Shown here in pieces: positions 1 to 9,889 of a stretch of 64,000 bases of DNA. Each line of letters begins with the position of its first letter. Positions within the stretch are counted from its first letter, which is position 1. The notes beneath the pieces are model-generated. The model ran no database searches, was not told the DNA's origin, and saw only the letters and a list, made by a program, of their open reading frames with translations. The stretch comes from Rostrohypoxylon terebratum (lineage: Eukaryota; Ascomycota; Sordariomycetes; Xylariales; Hypoxylaceae), in the NCBI GenBank assembly GCA_022497145.1, contig MU385949.1, forward strand, positions 45,014 to 109,013, given 5' to 3'. A program made the translations under genes and the position numbers.

Positions 1-2
1 AG

Positions 3-577
3 TGGTTCCGAAGCCAATATGTAGCGAGGGATTTAACTGTCACTACCACCACTATTGCTACCACTTACTACTACCCCCTTATGTCCCAAGATCATGTAGG
101 GATGGGCGAGAGTGGACGTATCGACTGCTTTCGATCATCCTCGGAAATTGTATGCGGCGAGAACCCCTTCCCCTCCAAAACGTAGCCACATCCTCTCCTA
201 GACCTTACCCGAGACTCCGGGTTGAAGGAAATTGTGCTGATAATGTCAAATTATTTTAGAAGCCCAAGATCAGCCGGAGTTGCTGGGAATGCGAACACAA
301 CGTAAGTCTCTACGTCTCTCATCCCGCGTAAGAAGAAAGAGGTAGACAGCCCTAACCCGTATGATTATAGTGCCTTGATTGCATCGCCAATACCCAGAAG
401 CTTTGCAGAGGATGCGGCGGAGGTTACTGCATCATCCATTACGAGGGCTCCACGCTCACATTTGTACGTCTTCGTCGCCAGAAAACTATTTTGCGGTTAA
501 GCTGACACAATAAGTAGTGTGATTGTATGAGTCGCCATCCCGTCCCTGTAGATCCATTCTCTGTGCCCATCGACTAA
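3..577 (+). CDS. 3' end of a Cys-rich, probably zinc-binding protein (partial)
   Basis: The 5' part lies outside the window. Coding segments in one consistent phase are 3-149, 260-301 and 371-463. Introns 150-259 and 302-370 have GTATGC and GTAAGT donors and AG acceptors. The joined protein ends in a Cys/His cluster: CWECEH, CLDC, CRGCGGGYC, then IIHYEGSTLTF. This spacing looks like a metal-binding tail of the sort I associate with fungal F-box-type proteins, but that family link is inference. The last exon is uncertain. A GTACGT donor at 464 with an acceptor at 517 gives a CDC-containing tail stopping at 577. Reading through stops at 505. An acceptor at 592, preceded by a CTAAC branch site, stops at 649. 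Substrate and partners cannot be told. Confidence 0.5.
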
Positions 578-649
578 CCACGACTGATATAGGGTGCTCA
601 AGGCGTAGAGGTCGAAGGTCTACAGAAATGTATTGAAATCAACCCATGA

Positions 650-1475
650 CTTAGCGGCTATCTACCTAGTAAGGTCGATCAAAGTCATGGATGATTCTCC
701 CATGAAAAGGTCGAAGAAGAGTTCTAATGTGCTATCATAGTATTCCGCTTACTCTTCTTCCGGACATGAGTACACGCGTAAATCGTCCACAGCCCATGGT
801 TTTTTATGGTCGGTCGAAGGCGTTACGGATTCTCTACTCTTTCAGCCCGTGCCCTTTTTTTTATGGTATCAAGGTTGGATACAAATTTGAGATGCGCTGC
901 GACATTTGCTCTAGTGCTTGGAATTTATGAAGCGCATACCACAGCCCCGCCATTGTTACCCTCGAGGTTTTTAAATGCAGAGGTCGAGAAAATGATACCC
1001 CAGTTAATTATACGAACAAATCCCACTTTCCATGTCTACCTGTCGGTGTTTTCTTCTTCTCACTTCTAATTGAGCCATTCTTATTATACGCGCGTGTTGG
1101 TTTGCCTGCGTACTAAGATCTTAATGAGCGGCTTCAAGGTTATGGAGATTGAAGGTAATATTATATGATATCTTGCCAAATTTATCGCGGAGTTAACTAG
1201 TTAACGTAACAAACCTACTACTAGTATGGATTAAAGTCTTACCGCATCTACCACAACCGAGTTCTTTTACGCCCCAATCAGCGCCGCAAGAAGCACGAGC
1301 TATTGATACTTTAGACGAGCTAGGACGCAGAACAACCGCGAACATGGTGATGACTATGATAAATGTAGGAAAGCGTTTTGCCTAGATGTATCCGAAAGTG
1401 TCGCCTATCACACGGATTAGTACACGCTCATAGTACGGTCGTGAGGTACTCTAGATTCATTAAGCCGCGACTCTT
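650..1475. other. Intergenic region, convergent gene ends
   Basis: This lies between the 3' end of the Cys-rich gene and the stop codon of ARP6. Short open frames at 727-930 and 806-1069 have no recognisable motif, splice structure or coding bias. I see no gene here. Confidence 0.5.
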
Positions 1476-2925
1476 TCACAACTCTAGCCCAGCCGAGAAT
1501 TTGCGCGCCACCCAGGCAGCGCCAAACTCCTCGTACTCCTGCTTCGTAACTGAGAGGGCATTGATATGTTGGTGCTTCGCCATACTAGCACCGCCTAGCC
1601 AAGTGCTTGTTATGGGATCTACGGGCCGGGAAATCCGAACAAAACAATCGTCGGGGACGAGCTGGACGATCTCTTTCTGCAGCCTCTCAACAAAACCACC
1701 TAATAGAGAATTACCGCCAACGACGATGATGTTAGCAAGGAGTCCTGGCCATAGCCCGATAGGTAGGCCGCGTAGGGACTGCATGACGAGATTCGCAATG
1801 CCTGGCTGCCGTATACCGATATCCGAAGGGTGAAATAGAATCTCCGGAACGGTAAAGCGTTCGTTTCTGAGGGTCAACACGTCTTCGCTAGATTCGCCTA
1901 GCCGGCCGGCAGCTAGTTTTCTAGCCCTAGAAGCCTGGACCGGGTCGAATTCGCGGACGATACCTTTCGTTCTCGTATGGAAATCGGGAAGTACGTAATC
2001 TTTAGCTACTCCTCCTCCATTGAGATAATCCTCCCGACGTTCACCCCGGGTGCCTTTCCAAGTACGATCGAGGTCTCCTTTAAAGTCAAGGGAGACGTAG
2101 CAAGCCGTCTCCTTCATCTCGTTCACGATATACGTCTCATTGCGCATGTCGTAGTGGCGAAGAGATAGCAACCGGGTCAAGTAGTTTGTCAGGAGCTTCC
2201 CTCCGACGTCAAGTCTTCGTACGGCGGGGTGAATCGGCTTTCCCTGGAGAATAGGCGTGATGGTGGTATGAGAGTATCCGCTGTCGATGAGCAGAAGGAT
2301 CTCAGCCGGTAATTGAGCGACGGTTCCCGGATCTCTAGGTGTGCGGAGGATGCCTTGTACATCATGATAAGAATTCCAGGACGGGCCTAGAATGGTGTTA
2401 GGAGACCGTCAGCTTGGCCACTTTACAATTTGCGTTTGCGGTCTAGCAAGTTCCTGGAAGGCTTGTAGACTATGTGGACGAGAACTTACCGATAGCTCTA
2501 TAATAGCTAGAGAAGCCAAACTCCTCGAATACCATCTGGTCGCAATTTGTTTGCAGGGCGGGGAGGGAGTTGGACGGTTCGGCAAGCAAAAGTCGAGTCT
2601 CGGACGGGTCACACGGTAGGGTGGCTTTGTCGTCAAAGAATTCGCGGTCCCATATCTCTTTCTGGGCTTCCCAATTTACGACGAAGCCTTTCTCAACGGG
2701 GCGCCTAAAGGCAACCTCGCTAAAGTCGGCACAACTATCTAGTTCGGAGGCGACATAGATCTTTCTGTTGCGATCTCTCGCGATGCAATTTGGTATAACG
2801 CGAGGCTCATCAACGACATCACCTGTCACATATCCAGCCTTGATGGTGTAAGCGCCGTTATCGAGAACAAGTGTTCGATTTGGCGGCTCGGGTTGGTGAG
2901 CCTTGGACTTCCTAGCTGGTGCCAT
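1476..2925 (-). CDS. ARP6: Actin-related protein 6
   Basis: Nuclear actin-fold protein, a subunit of the SWR1 complex that deposits histone H2A.Z (established for the family). Two exons, 2925-2490 and 2386-1476, flank a 103-nt intron with GTAAG donor and CTAG acceptor, giving 448 aa. Actin-fold signatures are visible: the N-terminal phosphate-1 motif LVLDNGAYTIKAGY at about residues 19-32, the phosphate-2 region LLLIDSGYSHTTI, GGKLLTNYL, and near the C-terminus IVVVGGNSLLGGFVERL and STWLGGASMA. The N-terminus is basic (MAPARKSKAHQ). The length fits Arp6 (about 430-470 aa). The LDNGAYTIKAGY and DVGGKLLTNYL wording points to Arp6 rather than conventional actin. The start is the first in-frame ATG of exon 1. 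Confidence 0.93.
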
Positions 2926-4139
2926 GTGATGTTCGAGTTGTTGGATGTGTTGCGTGATCGCACGGTATCGTTGGTATCGTTGATATTGGTGGTATTGTTA
3001 ATGTTGTTGTTGGCGTTGGCGTTGTTGTTGGTGTTGGCGTTGTTGTCGTGATGTGATCGAGATGTGCCAGAGCATTGATAGCTACTGCGGTTAGTTGAGA
3101 GAAGTTAATAAGGCTAGTCTGGTCCGGTCTGGTCTGTCTTAACACGTCGAGGAACGTCCACGCATCTGACTCTGGGTGTTGGAAAGTCAGTTGATACCTA
3201 GATACGGTGTAGGTAACATTTTTCCCATGTTCGGTGGCAGGGTTTTAGAGTTGTAAAGAAATAAAGAAATCTACTAGTACTACTAGGTAATGCATCGATA
3301 TTGTACAATACCTATACCTATTGGTGTAGTACTACCTCAAAATTTACAGGGGGTCATCCCACCTTACGTAACTAGGAGTGCTCTCATGCATAAATCCCAA
3401 TAATAATGTATTGTACAATACCCCACCTGATTACTACTTATGTACATATGTCATACTACGATTACATCAAATATACATATTGTAATAGGATTGATGATGT
3501 TGTTTTTCTTAAGATTTTAACTTCAAATCTAACACAAGAGAAACGCCTCTTATTTCTTTGATTACGTAGCTCCACCAACAATATGTACCTAGCTGCCTAG
3601 TACTGTAAGATTGTAGGAATAAAAGATGATGTTTTTTCTAAGATTTTAACTTTCAATCTAAAACCAGCAAATCCCCTCTTAATCACTCTATTACATAATA
3701 CACCCTACAGCACTCAAGACTTAAGTCATCAAGGGCACATTCATCACACCACTCACTTTACACTTTACACTTTACACTTTACACACTTCACACTTTATAC
3801 CTCACAAGTACTTACTATTCACTACTACTCATCACTCATCACTTACCCCATTCGACATCCGCCATTCACTATACCATACACTTAGTATTCTCGGAATCTC
3901 ACTTGTCAACCTGTATCGTCTCATCTCTCCCACCGGTAATTATATACAGACGTATATTGTATATTTTCATCTATGTGTTTCCCGTGCTACCTCCTAGTAG
4001 TAACCTAACTATTCGGCCATGGGCACCTGTCCAAGCTACGCCATGATAACGAATGCCTCGAATATTATAACTCTGTGCTACTCTGATTATAAGTCCAAAG
4101 TGATTCTGCATTTTCGTTGTTTCGTCGAGCTGTTGTTAC
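2926..4139. other. ARP6 upstream region and spacer with simple repeats
   Basis: This region holds a GTTGTTG/GGCGTT-type low-complexity tract at about 2970-3048 just upstream of the ARP6 start, then AT-rich sequence with short TACCTA motifs, and a (TTTACAC)n tract at about 3755-3800. Two similar stretches around 3480-3530 and 3600-3670, each containing TTAAGATTTTAAC-like or TAAGATTTTAACTTTC sequence, may be a diverged short repeat. I see no gene. Confidence 0.5.
3755..3800. repeat. (TTTACAC)n microsatellite-like tract
   Basis: Tandem ACTTTACACTTTACACTTT units are seen directly; the array decays into CACTTCACACTTTATAC at its right end. Confidence 0.7.
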
Positions 4140-4927
4140 CTACGCCGGTGTGTTGGTTGTCACCCACTCCTGGAACTTATCAGACCTTGCTCCGGCCAAG
4201 TCGTGAATCCACCGTCCGACGTTGTCGTGGATGCTGAAGCCAGACTCGGAATTCGCCGGCTCCTCCACCGGAGTATTCGAGAACGCGTACGCGAAGTTGG
4301 TATCCCCTGCCCCGTTCAGGATGTACGGGTTCCCGTCGAAGTCCGTCCAGCTGGCGCAGCCTGTGCAGAGAGCGGTGAATTTGAAATGGGTTTCGTTGAC
4401 ACCGGTGCCTTTGAGAACCGTGTACTTGGCATCCGCATACGTCCCAGGCACGTAGTAGCCGCTTCTTCTGATCAGCCAAACATGTTCCCGTCTCTCCAAG
4501 TAGAGTACTCATGAAAGTCGGATACGTCACTCACGTGGCTTGGCGCGAAGAAAATTGAACCGAGTTGCCGTCCTTCCATACGACAGTCAAAGGGTTGTAC
4601 GTCATCGCGCCACCCCAGGCCCATCCGGCCCAGCCCAACTCGACAGGCGCTACTACCTGGAGGATCACATCGTAACCAGCATCGCCGCTTGCCTCTGCTG
4701 GAAGGGCTAGTCGATAGGTGATTCCGTCTGTGCTGGTGTAAGACTGGAAGCTAATCCCAGTGTCAGCGTCCACAAACGGAGTCGAGTCCGTCTGAGCAAC
4801 GACTGCAGAACTGTTAGTATACTACCCGAAATCTTCCTCCAAGGATTTATCCCTCGAGGGCCACACAGTGCCACCTACCAGAGCCGGCAAGGCTAGCGAT
4901 ACTAGTCACAACACTGGACAGCTTCAT
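4140..4927 (-). CDS. Secreted cytochrome domain protein (CDH-type, AA8), stand-alone
   Basis: Three exons, 4927-4879, 4802-4535 and 4467-4140, with GTAGGT and GTGAGT donors and CTGCAG and ATCAG acceptors, give 214 aa. Residues 1-20 form a signal peptide (MKLSSVVTSIASLAGSVVAQ). The rest matches the b-type cytochrome domain of cellobiose dehydrogenase: GISFQSYTSTDGITYRLALP, then WAWGGAMTYNPLTVVW with Met83 as the probable heme ligand, and near the C-terminus two candidate His ligands (His186 in FSIHDN, His194 in WIHDL). No flavodehydrogenase domain or cellulose-binding module follows, since a stop codon ends the cytochrome domain. Such isolated AA8 proteins are known in fungi and are thought to act in extracellular electron transfer, for example to lytic polysaccharide monooxygenases; the role here is inferred. 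Confidence 0.85.
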
Positions 4928-6570
4928 GATTGAATTTTTATAAATTACGTAGCTGGGGAAGAGGTGAAAAGCCAGTCTTACGAAGAAGCCATTACGAATG
5001 TCTGGAAAGGAGCACCGCCCTTTATATTTGGCGGAAGGAAATGTCACAGCGTCATCGCACTCCCAGGATATGGCTTCAACCGAGGGAAAATTAATTTAGA
5101 GAGCTCCTCCGCAACAGCCAATACGGGCGGACCGATATAGTACCGCTACGCATCAAGAAATCGCCTAGGTCATTGTGTCGGATTGGTTCCTCACGACGTA
5201 AGATCGAGAAATGCCAGCGTCGCCCCTTGCTACGTTCTTCTCAGCGCGTCCAGAGCCAACGTGGCATAAATAGCTGACTATTTTGAGCCGGAATAGCAAA
5301 CAGCGCCAAGTATTTGCCCCTTGAGTAGGTATGCAGTAGGACACGGCGGACCATGGGCCATGGGCCATGGAGGATGTATTCCTACTACGAAAATTTAGGA
5401 ATGGAGTTCTTCACTCCGCGTGGGGACTGCAGGTCACAATAAGCCGAGTTGGGAAGAGGCGCAATCATAATCTCCCAGAAGCATGTGCCTGGGTAACATC
5501 AGAACGAGACCAAGAGACCGTCCGCTCCCAAGCCCACTAACGTCGTAGGTAGAGTGGATTAGTTTTACATCGGACTTGATTGGGTCTTTCGGGGCCCTGG
5601 CGAGGGTTCCCGGAATCTGTATTAGGCTGAATCTGCAAGTTATTTTACTAGTATATCTCTACGTTCCGCGCCGGGTTTCTGGCAATAGACCACCCTTGGA
5701 AAAATGAAGTCGATCCTCGTTAACTGTGAAATTATAAACAAGCATTTGCTTTTCTTTTCATCGAGGCTATCTTATACCTCCTAATACATGCTCGAAAATG
5801 AAACCGCCAAAAGAAGAACCCAGCAATTTAGCCTACCAACATGCAAAGATATCGGTGGCATATATATACAAACATATATCAAAAATGTTCAAATCTATTC
5901 ATTGAAAGTCTTGGTATGATGATATCACTTAACATCAGACATCTTGAAGCTAAGACCGCGTATTATGTATACTTCTAGTATTATTTCTTTCATCGTAGGT
6001 ACCTATACAGTATAACCATATTAAATCTCAACTATCAAATTCGATATGCGAACCTAAACAGTCGAATATGCCATCGTTAATACACCATCTACGTATTTCT
6101 TTACTTTATGTATTCTTTTCCCCTCTTATAATTCTTTGTAAAATGCTTCATCACATATTACTTCTCCTTATATGCCATGCGACTCAGTGACCGACAATTA
6201 TTTGAAGACAGTTTATCTATATTTTATTTATCCAACTTATGCGATTAGGTATGATTTAAGAACGAAGCGAGGGAGCGAGGGTGCTTACTACCTGACAGTT
6301 GACTACCTAGTACCTACTACCTAGTAGGTTCATACCCATGGCGCCAATCAGCCGAGATGAACCTCTCGCCTATGTGGTACCTATGCCTATCTTGGGAGGG
6401 AGGGAGGGAGGAGGAGGAGGAGCTCTGTTTGTGGATCTATCATTTTTCTGTCGGCTTTCTTTCCGAGGTGGCAGGGTGGTTAGCATGTCAGACTGTAGGT
6501 ATTAATGGAAACCCCCAGATGAAGTCTTTGCGATATGTTTGATGAGTACCTATCGTATGACGGTTTGGCA

Positions 6571-6599
6571 ACCCTAACCCTAACCCCAACCCCAACCCA
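6571..6599 (+). repeat. Short interstitial telomere-type array (CCCTAA)n
   Basis: Two perfect CCCTAA units are followed by CCCCAA CCCCAA CCCA variants. The orientation is C-rich on the + strand, opposite to the array at 60381-60434. Confidence 0.75.
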
Positions 6600-7154
6600 C
6601 CGCGTCTTTTTCCCTCTTTTCGAATCTATCTCTACCTAGGTACATACCTAGTACCTATATAAATGTGTGCCTTACTGTCATGAAATCGTAGATACTAGAA
6701 GTTAAGAGGGAGATTTGTACACCAAGGAATTTCTGATGTACCTAGGACCTACATACATGGTAACTAACTGGTCTTATGTTTCTATCAGGTACCTATTGCT
6801 AATACTACCTAATTGGTGTTCGCTCGGACATCCGAGAAGTATGTACATAACCTAGGACATACTAGGTATGTAGTACCTGTGCCTAGCCCTGCTAAGCTTC
6901 CAGGCTTGAGCTGTTTTCGTCTCGGTAAGTGCCGTGGCGGCGCCACAAGGCTAACCGAGTGCGTATAGAGATCGCTGATAGAATGCCTCCATGAGAGCTA
7001 GGTTAGATGACGTGCTTCTCTTATGTATCTTATCTTGCATAGCTCGACATTACTAGGTACACTATGTACTATATATTCCACATCCCCTCTGGCTTTATTC
7101 CCTATAGGCCGAGAGGGATAAGAGTCTTAAGATACTTTCCGCTTCGTGTAAGGG

Positions 7155-7213
7155 ACAGACACAAGACACAAGACACAAGACACAAGGCACAAGACACAAG
7201 ACATAAGACATAG
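7155..7213. repeat. Minisatellite, 7-bp unit (AGACACA)n
   Basis: About eight tandem copies of ACACAAG/ACATAAG are seen, with the last two copies carrying a C-to-T change. Confidence 0.75.
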
Positions 7214-7291
7214 GTAAGCAGATTCACCGCCGTTCCGCCGCTCCTAGGTCGTCTTTGTAAGTGGTGGTGATCCATTCTATTGATATCGTAG

Positions 7292-7337
7292 TGATAATGA
7301 TAATGATAATGACGATGACGATGACGATGACGATGAC
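7292..7337. repeat. GAT/GAC trinucleotide tract
   Basis: Tandem TGATAA units switch to GATGAC units. The open frame read antisense through it is only a Val/Ile run and is not a gene. Confidence 0.7.
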
Positions 7338-7837
7338 AACATCGATTTTTTTAGAACAGATATTCCGCCGGAGCCAGGACGGGAGACTAACTGTTAGGTA
7401 ACTAGCATAACTAGCATACATCTACTATATTTATTACACTGAAACTCCTCACTATTCACTATTAAATCTCTTTCTATCTAGGTTAGATCGATCTCCCTAT
7501 CCCCTTAATCCCCTATTCACCCCACTTTCATGTGCCCATGTGCAAGACCCTGAAAATCCCTCGATTAATTATTCCTTTTTATCTCCATGGTGCCCGTGTC
7601 AAGGGTCCAGCCGACGTATAGCATCCTCATTAGGTTACGAGTATAACAAAAATAAAATAACTAGTTGTGCCAACACGATATCCTCAACATATACCTGGTC
7701 TCTGCGGCGGGATCCAAGGTCTGAAAATACCCTAAATTATAGTCAAAAAGGGAATCCAGGGAAGTTTACAAAGGCAGAAAGGAAAAGAAAAGAAACCGAA
7801 AAAAAAATTAAAGAAACATACCCCCCCTCTCTTCGTC

Positions 7838-9028
7838 ATGGGTTCCTTAATCTCGGATCGTCAACCACTCCACGACTCTATCCCCCCTTTGGTCCTTGGC
7901 ACGGCTACGTTCAATACGCAGTACGTCCCGAACCCCTTCGACCTACCTGCCCTGTCTATCGTGTCCCGCGCTCTCGATCTCGGCGTCCATGCTTTTGATA
8001 CTTCGCCGTACTACGGACCCTCGGAGCTCATCCTAGGCGATGCGCTGGCGCATCCGTCCGTCGCTCAGAAGCACCCGCGCTCCTCCTACTTCCTAGTCAC
8101 CAAGGCCGGCCGCATCGCCAGCGACATCTTTGACTATAGCCCCGCCTGGGTCCGGTCCTCGGTGTTACGTAGTCTCGAGCGCCTGCATACTTCCTACCTG
8201 GACCTAGTTTACATGCACGACGTCGAGTTCGTTTCCCCGTCCGAGGTTCTGACGGCCGTGCTAGAACTTCGCCGGCTGCGGGGCGAAGGCATCGTCCGAT
8301 ATGTCGGCATCAGCGGGTATCCGGTCGAGGCGCTGTGCACGCTCGCTGAGATGATCCGTCGCGAGACAGGAGAGCCGCTCGACGCCGTACTTAGTTATGG
8401 CCACTTTACCGTGCAGAACACGACGCTGGGAGCCGAGGCAATGTCACGGTTCGAGCGCGCCGGCGTAGACGTCGTTCTCAATGCCAGTATGTTAGGCATG
8501 GGCCTGCTGACGACGAGGGGCGTCGATGCAGGGCCTATGGCTAAGTGGCATCCGAGCCCGAATGGGCTAAGGAAGGCTTGTCAAGATCTTGTTCCTATCG
8601 CGACGAACGCAGGCGAGAAACTAGAGGTCGTCGCCATCCGCTGGGCTTTAGATAACTGGGCCAGAGCTGGCGCGCCTAGAGGAGGCCGCACTCCTCAGTT
8701 GTCGGTTCGTGACCGAGTCGGTGTCAGCGTCATGGGCATCTCCAGTGTTGTCGAATTAGAGGAGACATGTCGAGTCTTTAACAGCGTGATAGAGGGTTTG
8801 GAGCCGGAGACAGCCAACGTTGAACAGACGAAACGAAGGCAATGGAGCACTGACCGACGACAAACGATTCAGCAGGTGGTTGAACAGATGTGGACTATCT
8901 TAGGCCGGTGGAAAGATTATAGCTGGAGTAGCCCTGATCCTGGATTTGTTAACGCTCGAAACCCTACCGAGGTCGTCAAGTCACCGATGAGCGTCAATGT
9001 TGAGGAGTTGCCAGTGCTGAACAATTGA
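7838..9028 (+). CDS. ARA2: D-arabinose 1-dehydrogenase-like aldo-keto reductase
   Basis: Single-exon 396-aa protein of the aldo-keto reductase superfamily. It most resembles fungal NAD-dependent D-arabinose dehydrogenase / L-galactose dehydrogenase, which oxidises D-arabinose to the lactone in erythroascorbate synthesis (family knowledge). Visible AKR features are LVLGTATFNTQ at the first beta strand, Asp54 and Tyr58/59 in FDTSPYYG, Lys89 in LVTKAGR and His127 in YMHDVEF, together forming the expected catalytic tetrad. Further on are RYVGISGYP and a C-terminal SVMGISSVVELEET segment typical of the cofactor-binding end. The start ATG follows an A-rich leader and gives the usual fungal Ara2 N-terminus (PPLVLGTATF). 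At the symbol level, other AKR subfamilies remain possible. Confidence 0.87.
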   Translation: MGSLISDRQPLHDSIPPLVLGTATFNTQYVPNPFDLPALSIVSRALDLGVHAFDTSPYYGPSELILGDALAHPSVAQKHPRSSYFLVTKAGRIASDIFDYSPAWVRSSVLRSLERLHTSYLDLVYMHDVEFVSPSEVLTAVLELRRLRGEGIVRYVGISGYPVEALCTLAEMIRRETGEPLDAVLSYGHFTVQNTTLGAEAMSRFERAGVDVVLNASMLGMGLLTTRGVDAGPMAKWHPSPNGLRKACQDLVPIATNAGEKLEVVAIRWALDNWARAGAPRGGRTPQLSVRDRVGVSVMGISSVVELEETCRVFNSVIEGLEPETANVEQTKRRQWSTDRRQTIQQVVEQMWTILGRWKDYSWSSPDPGFVNARNPTEVVKSPMSVNVEELPVLNN

Positions 9029-9889
9029 CAACATACTCCTCTACCTGCGGATTGATGAGTGTTGTAATAATCGTGGACGTATTTTTATAGTATTAAAGTG
9101 TCACGGTGCTTTGCCTGATCTTTCTCCATTCTTTTTCCCTCTCATCTTATAGAACTGGTCTATCTAGCTATGGAAGGAAGAAATTTCGGGCCAATCATTG
9201 CCAGGGACTGTAAATATCACTTTCCGATCTGCGATACGTAGAACCATTTTTTTTTGCCACCATGTCACCGTTACATTTTGGACATCTCTATCTCTTCTTC
9301 TCCGGTTGTACAGACGTGATTCAACGCATGGACTAGGTCGACATTCAACCTCGGAACTTATATGGGTTAAGACACGAATGGTGAATGCGGTATTCGCATG
9401 GTATCAAACCTACATAATGTCCTTCACTCTTCTCCAGTGCACCCAGGTGGCTAAATTGGTTGCAGCAATAAGGCTGTGGCGTGTTGTGTTGTTCTCTCGC
9501 ACCGGCGTTGCTTCTTCTAACTGACCGGAGAACTAATATCATTCAATGTGTCGGTGATACTATTTACTGGCTCGTAATAGCGCTAGACATAAAAGACGGC
9601 TACACAGTCTACTTGCTTAGGAGATCTCAGTTTCCGTCGGAAGGGTGTCTGGATTCTTGTATGCCCCGTCGCTCACTGACCTCGCTCGAGGAGATTATCT
9701 TAATCGCCATTGAATCCACGTAATCTATGTATACAATCCTTAACTCCCAACGAATGAAAGTCAACAGTGCCCACCTCCCCCTTTAATGCAAATAACGTGA
9801 ACCTTGGTCCTAGTATCTCTTCATTTGGCCAGACTCCCCCTTAGCAAAGATATAGTAATAAACGGCGAGGGCGGGGAAGTGGAGTAATA
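9029..9889. other. Convergent intergenic region
   Basis: This is the space between the 3' ends of the AKR gene and SIP5. Open frames at 9198-9524, 9345-9542 and 9481-9723 overlap each other and carry no motif. I see no gene. Confidence 0.5.

Larger units (their letters stand above)
4928..7837. other. Long gene-free spacer, repeat- and palindrome-rich
   Basis: Nearly 2.9 kb between divergent genes. It contains many TACCTAGTA/CCTAGG motifs (about 6300-6330, 6640-6660, 6770-6880), a telomere-like CCCTAA array (6571-6599), a (GACACAA)n array (about 7155-7213) and a (GAT)n/(GAC GAT)n tract (7292-7337). Open frames at 5165-5368, 6357-6542 and 7224-7421 are repeat-derived or featureless. I see no gene. 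Confidence 0.55.

Noticed and set aside
7155..7213. CRISPR-like array
   Set aside because: It is a tandem 7-bp minisatellite with no unique spacers.
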